This document shows, piece by piece, positions 50,302 through 60,135 of a stretch of 64,000 nt of DNA. The notes beneath the pieces were generated by a model. The model searched no databases. It was not told the DNA's origin and worked only from the letters and a program-made list of their open reading frames with translations. Position 1 is the first letter of the stretch; each line of letters begins with the position of its first letter. The DNA is from Nepenthes gracilis (lineage: Eukaryota; Streptophyta; Magnoliopsida; Caryophyllales; Nepenthaceae): NCBI GenBank assembly GCA_033239525.1, contig BSYO01000026.1, positions 6,076,001 through 6,140,000 of the forward strand, written 5' to 3'. A program made the position numbers and the translations under genes.

Positions 50302-53300
50302 ATGGAGTATAGGAGCAAAATGCCTTGCTTGAATGGATCCAACTATGTGATTGGCAAAGCAAGATGTCGACTTGCTATATGTGAAGTCCATGCATAATCC
50401 AGTTTTTGCCACGGAAAAAGCGGTAAGGAAAAACGGCCGAGGCATGGGTTGGAGACACAAGCAAGTGTGCGGTCTTATCGGCGATTCGTTGATGACAACG
50501 TGCACAACCCCGTTCGCAGAGAAGCGAATGCCAAGGCAGCTTTGGGAAAAGGTTTGGAGAAGCTTTTTCGCTTCTAAAAATGGGAACGACAAAATTTATC
50601 ACTTGATGAAATTTGGTACATACTACATTACAAGGACGGATCATACATTGCGGACCACTGAATGAATTTGTTGTGTGGACCGGTGGTAGCATAGGTATTA
50701 AGTTCGAGGATGAGGTGCTCGGACTCGGCTCCTAGCAACCCTCCCGGACTCATGGAAGACCATGAGGGTCACCATCGCCAATCTGACTCCTAACGGCGTG
50801 GTGAGTCTAGAGATGGTCAAAGGCTGTCTTTGAACGAGGAGGTGCGGCGGCGTTCTCGAGGCAGCGACCTCTCGGCAATCCCGAGGTCCTTATTCTTGAG
50901 TCAAGGAAGAGGGCGAGGGCGTGGCCCTAAGTCGAAGACAAAGGGCGGAGTAAGTCACGTTCTCGGTATCGGGATATGGAGTGCCATCATTGTGGCAAGA
51001 AGGGTCACGTCGAAATTTTGTTATAAATGGAGCGTGAGAGTATTTGGAGGAGATAGGAGCATAAAGAGATGCGGCGAGGAAGAGTCCTCGGTCTGTCGTC
51101 CCAGTGGTGACCTCCCTTTTGGCTTGCGAGTCGAAGACTCGATAAGCGTGGTGACAAGCCTACGATTGGGTGGTGGATTCTAGCGCATCTATCCCGTCAC
51201 TCCCGGAGAGAGCTGTTCTCCACTTATACTCCTTGCGCCCGGGAGTATTGAAGATGGGCAACTTGGAGGCGTCAAAATTGTTGGACGAGGAGACATCTCC
51301 TTGTTAACCAACACTTTGGTGCCCGGCTGGTTTTGAGGGCGTCAAACACGTTCACGATATTCACATGAATATTCTTTGTGGGGGGAGCTCGGCTTGATGA
51401 AGGCTCTGCGCAGCGTCTTTTGTGGCGATTTTATTTGAAGAATGGCTCGATGGTGGTTGCAGGAGTAAAGGCTTGGGCCTTTACCTGATGAACGCCTGAG
51501 GCCGAGGTAGTAGAGGCGAATGCTCGGGGGAGTGTGGAGTCCTCGGGCTGTGGCATAAAGACTCGGACACATGAGTGTGGGTGGCATGAGTCATCTAGCG
51601 AAAAAGGGTCTCATTCGGAGATGGATGGAGAAATGCAGAAGACTTGCCCTCCGCATGACGGGGAAACAACGAAGGGTCTCCTTTTCGGGAGATGCATCTT
51701 CGGGAGGTCAGAGGTCTTGGAACTCGTCCCACACGAGACGTGTGTGGGCCTCTACCGGAGAAGTCATTTGGAGGTGCACAATACTTTGTGACCTTCATTG
51801 ACGATTGTTCTAGGAAAGTTGTGGGGTGTTCCCGATTTGAAAACCAAGGACCGAGTTGCGGGAACCTTTGGCGTTCCATGCGCTCGTTAGTGAGAGACAG
51901 GGAAGAGGTTAAAAGCGTGCGGATCGACAATGGCGGTGAGTTCATTGGAGCGTTTGATGCCTATTGCAAGACTCTTGGCATCAAACATGGAAGACTCCAC
52001 CCAGACGCCACGGTTGAGCAGGCGTGGCCGAGAGGATGGATAAATGCGGCGATGGAAAGGTCGGAGTGCATGTTGTCGAGGCCGGGCTTAAGGGAACCTT
52101 TTGGGCCGAGGCCTTGAAGACGGTCGCCCACGTGATCAACCGGTGGCCTTGTAAGCCTCTGGATGGGGAAGTTCGGGCGAATTTGGACGAGAAGGGAACC
52201 GACTTACAACCATCTCGGGACTTTTGGGTGTAAAGCCTTTGTTCATGTTCAAGAGATGAGAGAACCAAGCTTGGGCAAAGACCATGCAATGTGTCTTTAC
52301 GGGCTATGGCGAAGATGAGTTTGGGTTCAGATTGTATGACCCCGAAGGAAAGAAGGCTGCAGTGCGGTCGAAGCGTGGTTTTCGTTGAAGGCGAGACCAT
52401 AGAGGACTTTGGGAAAGAGTTGAAGTCTCTACCCTGACACTTCCCAGAGACGGACAAAAGTGGTGACGATGTCAGGCACATGCGTCTTGCGTCCGGCCTT
52501 GTGGTCAAGAGTTGTTGCCAACCGAGAATCGGGCGATTCCAGCGCCTCGGAGATCGAGGTTGAAAATTTGGTGCCTCAAGTGGATGAGAAGGCACTTGTG
52601 AGGCAGCGTCGGCCGGGGCGAGCCCGTCCGTCCACCTTCCCAGCAAGTGAGTCGTCCTCCTCAATCGATCTTTGGAGAACCGGAGGATTTTGGTGAGGCT
52701 ATGAGGAGCTCTCGGAAGGATAAATGGTTTAAGGTCATGGAAGAGGAAATGGCCTCACTTCATGAGAACCATACCTTTGAGCTAGCCAATTTGCCTAAAG
52801 GAAGAAGGCCCTGAAGAACAAATGAGTCTTGGTGAAGGTGACAGAGGACCAGGCACCCCGAGACACAAGGCACGACTTGTGGTCGAGGATTTAGTCACAA
52901 AAGGGTGTTGACTTTGATGAAATTTTTGCGCCCGTTGTAAAGATGTCCTCGGTCCAGTATAGTGCTCGGACAGGCAGCGACGTTGGACACGGAGATTGAG
53001 CAAGCTGGATGTCCGACAAGCTTTTCTCCATGGAGATCTAGAGGAAGAGATCTACATGGAGCAACCAGATAGTTTTGAAGTCAAAGGAAAGGAAAGGAGG
53101 CTGGTTTGTCGTTTGAAGAAGAGCTTGTATGGGCTAAAACAAGCTCAGAGGCAGTGGTATCGGAAGTTTGAGTCTGTTATGGTTGGACAAGGATACCATA
53201 AGGCTTCTTCGGACCACTTTGTGTCTTTGTGCGAAGTTCTCGAAAGCGATTTCGTCATCCTTCTCCTTTATGTGGACATATCTTTGGTTGTCGGACGAGG

Positions 53301-54240
53301 ATAGTGCTCGGATCGAGAGTGAAGAAGCGGCTCAGACGAGTCTTTCGCCATGAAAGACCTCGGGCCAAGCGAAAAAAGCAGTTACAGGAATCGGAATTTT
53401 CGCGGCCAAGGCAAGAAGCTTTGGCTGTCCCAGGAAGGATATATTGAAAAGGTGCTTGAGAGATTGGCATGGAAGGGTCAGCACAGCCTCGTGAGGCACC
53501 CCATTGGCCAACCATTTTAGGTGAGCAAGCGGCGGTGTCCGTCCTCGGACACGAAAAGCGCGTATGAGTAAGGTACCTTACTCCTCGGCCGTTAGCGGCC
53601 TTACGTGCGCGGCCGTTTTGTCACGCGGCGGACATTGCTCATGCGGTTGGCCTTGTGGCGAGATTCCTCTCAAACCGGAGTTTGGAGCATTGGTCGGCGG
53701 TGAAGTGGATCTTGAGATATCTCTGCAGGACCTCCAAGACGGGTTTGCGATTCGGAAATGAAAAGCCTCGGTGATTGCGTACACGCAGGACTTGAGATAT
53801 GGCGAGGGCGTTGATTCTCGGAAATCAGCGTCCAGGATACTGGTGAAATTTGCGGGAGGCGGTCTCCTAGCAGTCCAAATTCTGAAGTGGTCGCGCTCTC
53901 TCCACGGCCAGGCGAGTTTATTGCCGTGACCGAGGCCTGTAAAGAGATGCTTTGGATGAAGAGGTTCGTCCAAGAGTTGGGTCTAAGGCATGAGACGTAT
54001 GAGGTCCTTTGTGATAGTCAAAGTGCCATTCACTTGTGTAAAAACTCCTCATTCCATTCTCGGTCAAAACATATTGACGTGCAATATCATTGGGTGAGAA
54101 ATATTTTTGATGATGGGCAGCTATCAATTGGAAAGGTCCGATCGGACGATAATGGGTTAGACATGTTGACCAAGATTTTGCCAAAGGGGAAGCTGGAAGC
54201 TTGTTGTGGCATTGCCGGTATACCTAACTTCACTCGGTCG
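50302..54240 (+). pseudogene. Copia gag-pol polyprotein pseudogene
   Basis: ATG at 50302 opens with MEYRSKMPCLNGSNYVI, a copia gag start, and shifts frame within about 25 codons. Further landmarks are: YVKSMHNPVFATEKA; gag zinc knuckle CHHCGKKGH near 50980-51030; integrase core 51692-52117 (DVCGPLPEKSFGGAQYF, FIDDCS, RIDNGGEF at about 51920); reverse transcriptase 52996-53304 (LDVRQAFLHGDLEEEIYM, SLYGLKQAQRQWYRKFE, and YVDIS where YVDDM is usual); RNase H 53887-54297 (TEACKEMLWMKRF, SAIHLCKNSSFHSRSKHID). Most breaks look like single missing bases. Confidence 0.9.
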
Positions 54241-54252
54241 AGAGGGGAAGTT
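54239..54252 (+). other. Copia polypurine tract
   Basis: GAGAGGGGAAGTTT directly before the 3' LTR start TGTTGGGG. Confidence 0.8.
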
Positions 54253-54958
54253 TGTTGGGGTCACTCCCGAGTGGCTTATGTCCGCGGACTCCGTTAGGTA
54301 AACGGACGAGGACTTTTGTTGATGCGTCATGTCCGAGCGGTTCTTTGAAGGGACGAGGACGAAAGCCTAGAGTCATAGGCGTTGACTCTATCAACGTAAA
54401 CTCTTGGTGGCCATTTTCTGAGATGGGTTGGTCACCCGCTCGATTGGATGTTCTGGCCCTGCAACTTCCCAGAGGCAGGCTGCAGACGGCCACGGCAAGC
54501 TGCTGTCATGGCGAGCCTAGGGCGTGGGTGCAGAGACCTCGCCCGGTAGGGGTGGACGGACACGCCACCTTTGTATATAAAGAAGCTTGCCGCCCTTGCT
54601 GAAGTGTGTGCTAGAGCTGGGACATTTTGAGTTCTAAGAGCCTTGAGAGAGCTGTGGGCAAGCTTTGTTGTAAAGATAGAGTGAGATACACTTTGAGAGA
54701 GGAAGGTTGTACACTTAAAATTGTTTTCTTTCGTTAGAGTTTGAGTAGCCAACACTTGTAAACAATTCTCTTATAGTACATTTCTTCGTGGTTTTTCCCT
54801 TTGTATTAGAAGGGTTTTCCACGTTAAAACTTGTGTGTTCTCTTTTCTTCTCTATCCTTACTTTCCTTGTCATCCGAGTGCTCTTCTCTGTGTGCTGTCC
54901 GAGAACTCTTGTCCGCTCGGTCGCGTGCGATCCAGTGCTTCTGCGTTTTGCGCCAACA
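54253..54958 (+). repeat. Copia 3' LTR, 706 bp
   Basis: Partner of 49532-50255. It ends GCGCCAACA and is followed by the duplicated target TCTGG and then ALS coding sequence (minus strand, GCACCGACGCCTTCCAGA). Confidence 0.95.
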
Positions 54959-55472
54959 TCTGGAAGGCGTCGGTGCGATCATGCAGTACAGGAACTGGCG
55001 GTGATGGCGACCAAGGAACGGAGTCAAGAGGGCGTCGGCGAGACTCGAGATGAGGTTGGTAGCTCGGGGCCGGAGGTGGCCATGTCCTGACACCCACGCG
55101 GCCCGTGGCTTGCATGCGTACCCCTCGGCGGCGAATACACCGCCTTTGCTCGTGGCGGGGAGGGCGTTGCGGATTATATTAGAGCAGCGTAAGTGCACAG
55201 TGAATTTCCATCGATACCCCACCCGGATAGGCGAAGGTAGTAGCCCCCTCCCTTTGAGGGCTTCCACAAGGGCGTCGCAGCCCTTCACTGGGCTCGTCGG
55301 GGTATATCGGGAAATGAATGCTTCTTGGTCATAGGAAATTTGTGTGGCGGAGGCTGCAGAGGTGGCGGATGAGGGGGTTTCGGGGCTGCAGATTTGCTCG
55401 AAGCAGGCTGGAGATGCGTAAAGAGGGGCCGCGAAGTTTGGGTTCTCTCGGGGAATAAGTGGAGAAGGGTAG
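54959..55472 (-). pseudogene. ALS: ALS piece 2: end of transit peptide and start of the catalytic domain, frameshifted
   Basis: Read from 55472 leftwards: a Ser/Pro/Ala-rich transit-peptide part, then FISRYTP-like sequence and KGCDALVEALK at about 55288, the segment around the PGGASMEIH motif (out of frame), NIIRNALP, GGVFAAEGYA, ATNLISSLADALL and finally a Met-Ile...Thr-Asp-Ala-Phe-Gln end at 54964. This is the known order of the N-terminal thiamine-diphosphate domain. At least four small indels scramble the frame. The catalytic Glu within the HEQ step cannot be read. Confidence 0.9.
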
Positions 55473-55751
55473 TGATCGTGCTCAAGTGCGGCTAGATGAA
55501 TTGATCGTGAAGCAATGACGGGGAAGGGAGTTAAGGCGGAGGAAGGCGACAGCTAGGGTAAATCGAGGTCGGGGACGTTGATTGAGGAAGGAGAAGAGAA
55601 ACAGACAAGAGAGAAGAGGGTAGGAGAGTAGGGAGAGAGAGAGAGAGAGAGAGTTGGGCAAATATTCTTTTTTTCATTCAACACAAGTCAATATATATAA
55701 GCGGAAACAGGGGATACGGGAAACGGGATATGGGAAACGGGGTCCGTAACA
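55473..55751 (-). repeat. 3' LTR of the gene-carrying element, 279 bp
   Basis: Differs from 59473-59755 by a small number of substitutions and short indels. It contains a GA microsatellite (about 55636-55654) and a TATATATA box read on the minus strand. Confidence 0.95.
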
Positions 55752-55857
55752 TTGCCCCATCCATCAAAAGAACCTTGTCCTCAAGGTTGATCACAAGGAA
55801 ATCTATGTAGCACTTTTGAAGTTTATTATGAATTAGGAATTAATTCACCACTTGAGT

Positions 55858-58056
55858 TCAGCACATGACCAGCTCGAGGGTTCTGCTCAAACTCAGTAGC
55901 TGGGTTTCCTGCATCTCAAGCCCTCTTTCCACAGTATCACGCCAATCTGGAAATCTAGAATCTTCAACAGATGTTGTGTTCAAAATTTGAGGCGACTCCA
56001 GATGAGTTGCTCCTGAGTCTGGTTCCTCATCATCATTCAAATTAAACCCTTGCTTCAAAATATCAGCATATGAAACTGAATCAATACCAGCAGCTTCTTG
56101 ATGTTTCTCCATGATGTCTTCTTGCTGAGAGAAACTGCACTTCTGCACTCTAGCCACTGTCTGAACATAACTCAAGTTACCGAAAACTGCCTCAGCTCCA
56201 AATATCTTCTCCACGAAAGTGTAATAAGCAGCAAATCCATGATGCGGGCTAGCTGATTTGGAGAAGAGTAGACGCATAGGATCACCCTCATAGCCAAAGG
56301 TAGGTTGAACGCCTATGAATACAATGCCGTACTGTTTTCCGTAAATCAAGAGATTTTCTCCATCAAAATTCAAATTTCCAGGAGGTTTACCCCAGTTTTC
56401 TCCCAGTAATGTGGCATAAGGCGTCAGCCTCTGGTACTCTCTGATGCTCATTTTGAAATTGATGTTGAGATTTGGGCTGCTGAATCGAGCCTCTTTATCA
56501 TGAATTATGTCTTCAATCAGGGCTTCTGATGTCTCTGGAAGGCCTTCAACGTTGTAGCCACCCTTCTTAAGTTCCTACAAGACAGAGAAGATTGAGGAGA
56601 AAACATTTAGGTACACTGCAGTTCCAACATTTCCTTTGTCAGGAGGAAAACTGAAGACTGTGATGGCTAGCTTCTTTTCAGCCTTGGATTTTCTTTTCAA
56701 TTCAGCCCATTTAATTGCCCTTGTGCAGAGTTGCTCAACCCTCTTGTGAAGAGCATGTGATTTTCCTGTTCTGGGATCACGGCCAACAAAAACAATAGGC
56801 TCCATGCCTCCATCTAGCTCTAGAAGTGCAACCTGCAAAGCCACCTGAATTGCATGCAATCCCAAAGTACTATTGAGCCACTCCTCAGTTGTTTGAAACA
56901 CCAAAGGCAAAACAACGATGTAGGGAACATCGAGCTTCCTCACTGCCTCGACAGCCCTCGGATGATCCTGTCTTGCGGGTTCCCCAACAAGAGCAAACCC
57001 AGTTAACGACACCACCGAGTTCACGAAGCACTTCTTAGTGACCGAATCGGCAAAAAACCTCTCGACGGGCCTCGAAAAATCGAGACCACCAGCAAAAATT
57101 GGGATCACTTTAGCCCCTCTTGCCTCCAACTCCATAATTACAGCTACATAGTGACCTTCATCACCTGTAACAATGTGGCTCCTTTGTAGAACCAACCCGA
57201 TTACTGGAGCATTAGGACTCATAAGCTTCTCATTAGCATCGCTTCTTGTCCCATACCAATTCAAGTACTCCTTCACATCATCGTACATACAAGGAGCCAA
57301 TGGGTGCCAAATTCCGATGTCCAAGAACAAAACCGGATCTGAATACTCAATTTTCACCCCTTTTAGTGCTGGAACATAGGACCCATATATCATCTTCAAG
57401 AAAGTCACCAAATTATCCGGTGACCTTCCCAGCCAAAACTGTAAACTAAGAATGTATAGCCTAGCATCCTGAGCTTTATCACTTGGCAAGTACTTCAAAA
57501 CCATTGGCAATGTTCTTACTAGCTTCGGCATACGATCAGCAAACCCAGCAGATGATTTCTTTCTCTTGAACAACGTTAAGAGGGGGCTTTTTGACTGCCC
57601 AAGTTGTGACATACTAAATGAACCCAACTTATTAAGTCTCATTACTTCAGGCATTGAAGGGATGATACGGTTTAGGACAGCAACTAGGCTTTTAGCCTCA
57701 ACAAAAACACTGCCGTCTGTTGTAAGGAGATGCCTCTTAATTTGGTCAAGAATTGGATGCTTAAATTTCCATTCAAAATCAGGAATATTTTTGGCAATCA
57801 ATTCCCGAGATGGTGGCCACTGGGAGATGGTGGTACGTTGCTCTTCAAATCTCTCTCTCCCTACTAACTGCACTGATACAAACCTCTGATACTTGTTTGC
57901 TCCCTTAGCGGTTGGAAGATCTTGCGGCTGTGTTGCGATTATGATGCATAACAGAACGGCATCATCTCGGTAAAACAAAGGCATCTCGGCAGAACGGCAA
58001 TAGCTCGACAAAGCGAAGCAGCGCTGATGCGGAAGAATCTCGGCAATTAGCGGCAA
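55858..58056 (-). pseudogene. Chimeric captured gene: unknown 5' part, magnesium chelatase H segment, unknown 3' part
   Basis: Two frames in the same phase, 56575-58056 and 55858-56574, are separated by one TAG. The first in-frame ATG is at 57982-57984. Codons before 57657 and after 56188 do not match magnesium chelatase: the 5' part contains [20 protein letters not shown] and [18 protein letters not shown]; the 3' part contains [18 protein letters not shown] and ends in ELVMC. I recognise neither. Both keep one long frame through the joins, so they look like captured coding sequence fused in frame rather than random DNA. The 3' end is about 100 bp from the 3' LTR. Confidence 0.7.
56188..57657 (-). 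pseudogene. CHLH: Magnesium chelatase subunit H (CHLH/GUN5) fragment inside the LTR element
   Basis: About 490 codons match plant CHLH colinearly, from [20 protein letters not shown] to [11 protein letters not shown]. Included are [51 protein letters not shown] sequence, [13 protein letters not shown], and [18 protein letters not shown] is the porphyrin-binding subunit that inserts Mg2+ into protoporphyrin IX together with CHLI and CHLD in plastids. The whole protein is about 1380 residues; this is an internal third, missing the transit peptide, the N-terminus and the C-terminal half. No intron-like interruption is present. One nonsense codon (TAG, 56575-56577) stands where Lys follows SIFSVL. 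There are no frameshifts. Confidence 0.9.
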
Positions 58057-59054
58057 GTGAAATTTTGATTACGCACATGCTTGTAGAAAATAACAAGGAA
58101 TTTATGGGAAGGAGATATGAGCGCCGAATCCGCAGTGCAGTGCGTGCGGCGCTTGCGATTGCAATGGGAAGGAATCTCGGTTTGATCTACAGTGGGACCT
58201 CGGTCACGGGCTCTGATTTACCGAGGTGGGATGAACCAGAAATGGAGCAGGACAACGAGAGAGCATATAAGCCATTGCCAATTCTTTTTCCACGAGCGTG
58301 GGTTCGCTTCATAAGAGTCCAGCACGCTCTTCACAAGCGTTGGAAGAACAGAGAAAATCACGGTCAGAGGTGCTTGAGCAAGAATCGATTCACATCATCA
58401 TTGCGCCTCATCATCTCCACCAAGGCTACCAAGGCCCGACAATTTCTCGGCCAAATCAGCACTACCATAGTCCGCCCGAGGTCTGATTGACAGAATTTGT
58501 TACGAGGTGGAAGGTGAAGAATATGATAAGGCGGGAGGGAAGCAGAAGCAAATTTTGGAATTGCTCATGACACATGTGGATCTGGTTGCTCGATGCGAGT
58601 CAGAGTCGGCAAAGCCTCAGTGCCAGAGGCTCGAAGCACTTCAGTTGTGGGAACCACAACCGATGGTAAGTTGAAATTGCCAGAGAAATTAGCGAAGGTG
58701 GACAACGAATACGGTGATGAAGTTGAAGACGACGGGGAGTTTGGGGTTGGCAATGGTAGTCGGTCGAAGCGGTCCGGGCAAGATGGTCGAATTTGTTCGG
58801 ACATTCGAACAGAAAAGGCTATTTGAGGAACGGAGGGTGGTGCGAAGCTTGATGGTGAAGGTTTACTCACGGCGAGAGGCCGTGAGTGATTCGTTCTCGT
58901 CTTGGAACGAAGGGTAATCCGGTGTAGTGAGGGCTTTTTGTACATTTTGGGAATGAACGTGCACGATGTGTGTTGTCGTGCGGGAACCTCCAATTCTGGA
59001 ACACCTCCGACTTTCTTTGATGAGTTAGGGTTGGGCAATCGATGGCGGATGATG
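58057..59054. other. Unassigned part of the gene-carrying element
   Basis: About 1 kb between the CHLH chimera and the gag-like start. Open frames exist on both strands (minus 58565-59038, Ser/Pro-rich; plus 58065-58490 and 58593-58826), and none is recognised. It could be decayed gag or further captured sequence. Confidence 0.4.
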
Positions 59055-59460
59055 TTACGTGAAAGCGGCGATAATGAGAGGACGGAATGATAACCGAGGC
59101 GGAATTTGTGTATTATTTGGAGATGGTGTGGGTTTCGTTGTTGTTCGAAATTTTGGTTGCGGGGGTGGGTTCGAATGTTGAGGAGTTACGGGGTCGTGTT
59201 TGTGATTTGAGGGTGGAGTGGGTAATAATGGTGCGTTTGAAGGCTGAGAGGTTATGTCGTTCCATGCGAACAAAGTTGCCATTTCGGTGATAGAGCTTTG
59301 AAGATCGGTGACGGAGTGTTGATTCTTTGAACACAGCATTAGGTAAGCCCTCGAGGTTGTCGAGGCGTTGAGTGTTCTTTGAAGCAGGCTGACTTCTGCC
59401 TGGCTATGGATTCCTCAATGATCGATATCGGGTCGTCATGGCGTCCGCCATCCTCTCAAT
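59055..59460 (-). pseudogene. Gag-like N-terminal remnant
   Basis: Starts ATGGCGGACGCC just after the primer-binding region. After a stop it continues with a short helical part (VTDLQSSITEMATLF) and a Pro/Thr/Asn-rich linker, the layout of Reina-type gag N-termini. No zinc knuckle is seen downstream. Confidence 0.45.
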
Positions 59461-59472
59461 GAAAGCACCAAA

Positions 59473-59755
59473 TGATCGTGCTCAATTGCGGCTAGATGAA
59501 TTGATCGTCGAGCCGCCGTGACGGGGAAGGGAGTTCAGGCGGAGGAAGGCGCAGCTAGGGTAAATCGAGGTCGGGGGCGTTGATTGAGGAAGGAGAAAGA
59601 GAGACAGACAAGAGAGAAGAGGGTAGGGAGAGGTAGAGAGAGAGAGAGAGAGTTGGGCAAATATTCTTTTTTTTTTTCATTCAACGCAAGTCAATATATA
59701 TAAACGGGAAACAGGGGATACGGGAAACGGGATATGGGAAACGGGGTCCGTAACA
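59473..59755 (-). repeat. 5' LTR of the gene-carrying element, 283 bp
   Basis: Minus strand TGTTACGGACCCC to GAGCACGATCA, followed by the primer-binding region. GA microsatellite at about 59636-59654. Confidence 0.95.
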
Positions 59756-59844
59756 GGTAGTGTGAAGTTGGAAGAGTAAGGTTGGCAAAATTTGGTGGAG
59801 GAAGGCCATGGTGCTAATGAAGGCTTCGTTGACGTTGCCGCCAT
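59756..59844 (-). pseudogene. ALS: ALS piece 1: start codon and first about 30 codons of the transit peptide
   Basis: ATG at 59842-59844 opens a Ser/Thr/Pro-rich, acid-free stretch beginning MAATSTKPSLAPWPS, typical of a plastid transit peptide. It is cut at the GGTAG target site. Piece 2 continues the same frame and character at 55472. The start is chosen because the joined length fits the family and no upstream in-frame ATG extends it. Confidence 0.85.
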
Positions 59845-59853
59845 TGATGGAGC

Positions 59854-60135
59854 GGATTCGGGGGGCGTCCAACGCGCCCCAACTGGACGGCGTCCAGCGC
59901 CTCGTTTTGGTCATTGGATTAAAAAATTTGACGGTCTATAATTTATAATAAAAAAATATATTTTTTTATTTTTTTAAATATTTTTTTATATTTTGATTAT
60001 AAAAATATAAATTTTAATATTTTTTATTTTTAAATTTTATAATATTTTTTTTAAAAAAAAGGCGGCCGTTGGATTTCAAATCCAACGACCCCGTGGGCGT
60101 TGGAGGGAGCTCCGCACTAGACGCCCCCTCGTTCC
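59854..60135. mobile_element. MULE-type MITE at the ALS start codon
   Basis: A perfect 10-bp target-site duplication TTGATGGAGC lies at 59844-59853 and 60136-60145. The ends, GGATTCGGGGGGCGTC and the complement of the right end GGAACGAGGGGGCGTC, agree at 12 of 16 positions. It is 282 bp, with GC-rich ends and an AT-rich middle, and non-coding. A 9- to 10-bp duplication points to Mutator-like elements. The duplicated target includes the first base of the ALS ATG. Confidence 0.8.

Larger units (their letters stand above)
49532..54958 (+). mobile_element. Ty1/copia retrotransposon inserted in ALS
   Basis: LTRs 49532-50255 and 54253-54958, both TGTTGGGGTCACTCC to ...ACA, with TCTGG duplicated at 49527-49531 and 54959-54963. 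Primer-binding site at 50258, gag, integrase, reverse transcriptase and RNase H in copia order on the plus strand, opposite to ALS, and a polypurine tract before the 3' LTR. The middle 260 bp of the LTRs are nearly identical, so the insertion looks fairly young, yet the internal frames are broken by many single-base indels. Confidence 0.95.
55473..59755 (-). mobile_element. Gypsy-type LTR element carrying captured host gene fragments
   Basis: Direct repeats 55473-55751 and 59473-59755, TGATCGTGCTCAA to GTCCGTAACA, with perfect flanking GGTAG (55468-55472 and 59756-59760). On the minus strand, TTTGGTGCTTTCATTGAGAG follows the 5' LTR as a primer-binding region, then a gag-like start. Before the 3' LTR, TTGAGGACAAGGTTC and GATGGATGGGG form the typical end of chromovirus pol and the polypurine tract. 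Protease, RT, RNase H and integrase are absent and replaced by host-derived sequence with a large magnesium-chelatase segment. It is non-autonomous and sits in the ALS transit-peptide region in the same orientation as ALS. Confidence 0.9.
48137..59844 (-). pseudogene. ALS: Acetolactate synthase (AHAS) large subunit gene, split into three pieces by two LTR elements
   Basis: On the minus strand the gene runs from ATG at 59842-59844 to TGA at 48137-48139 in three pieces: 59756-59844, 54959-55472 and 48137-49531. Counted once, these add up to about 1.98 kb, or 660 codons, the normal length of plant ALS, and there is no intron, as is usual for this gene. The enzyme uses thiamine diphosphate, FAD and Mg2+ in plastids for the first common step of Val, Leu and Ile synthesis. 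Each break has a perfect 5-bp target-site duplication, so both are insertions into a once continuous gene. With two insertions, a nonsense codon and frameshifts it cannot encode the enzyme; a functional copy presumably exists elsewhere. Confidence 0.9.

Noticed and set aside
51981..52664. 227-codon minus-strand open frame
   Set aside because: Lies antisense to the copia integrase and linker, has no recognisable domain, and is explained by GC-rich antisense sequence.
58065..58490. Plus-strand 141-codon frame inside the gene-carrying element
   Set aside because: Opposite to the element and to CHLH, with no recognised similarity; not enough to call a gene.
48137..59844. ALS with two very long introns
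   Set aside because: The interruptions have LTRs, target duplications and retroelement genes, lack splice sites at the joins, and plant ALS normally has no introns.
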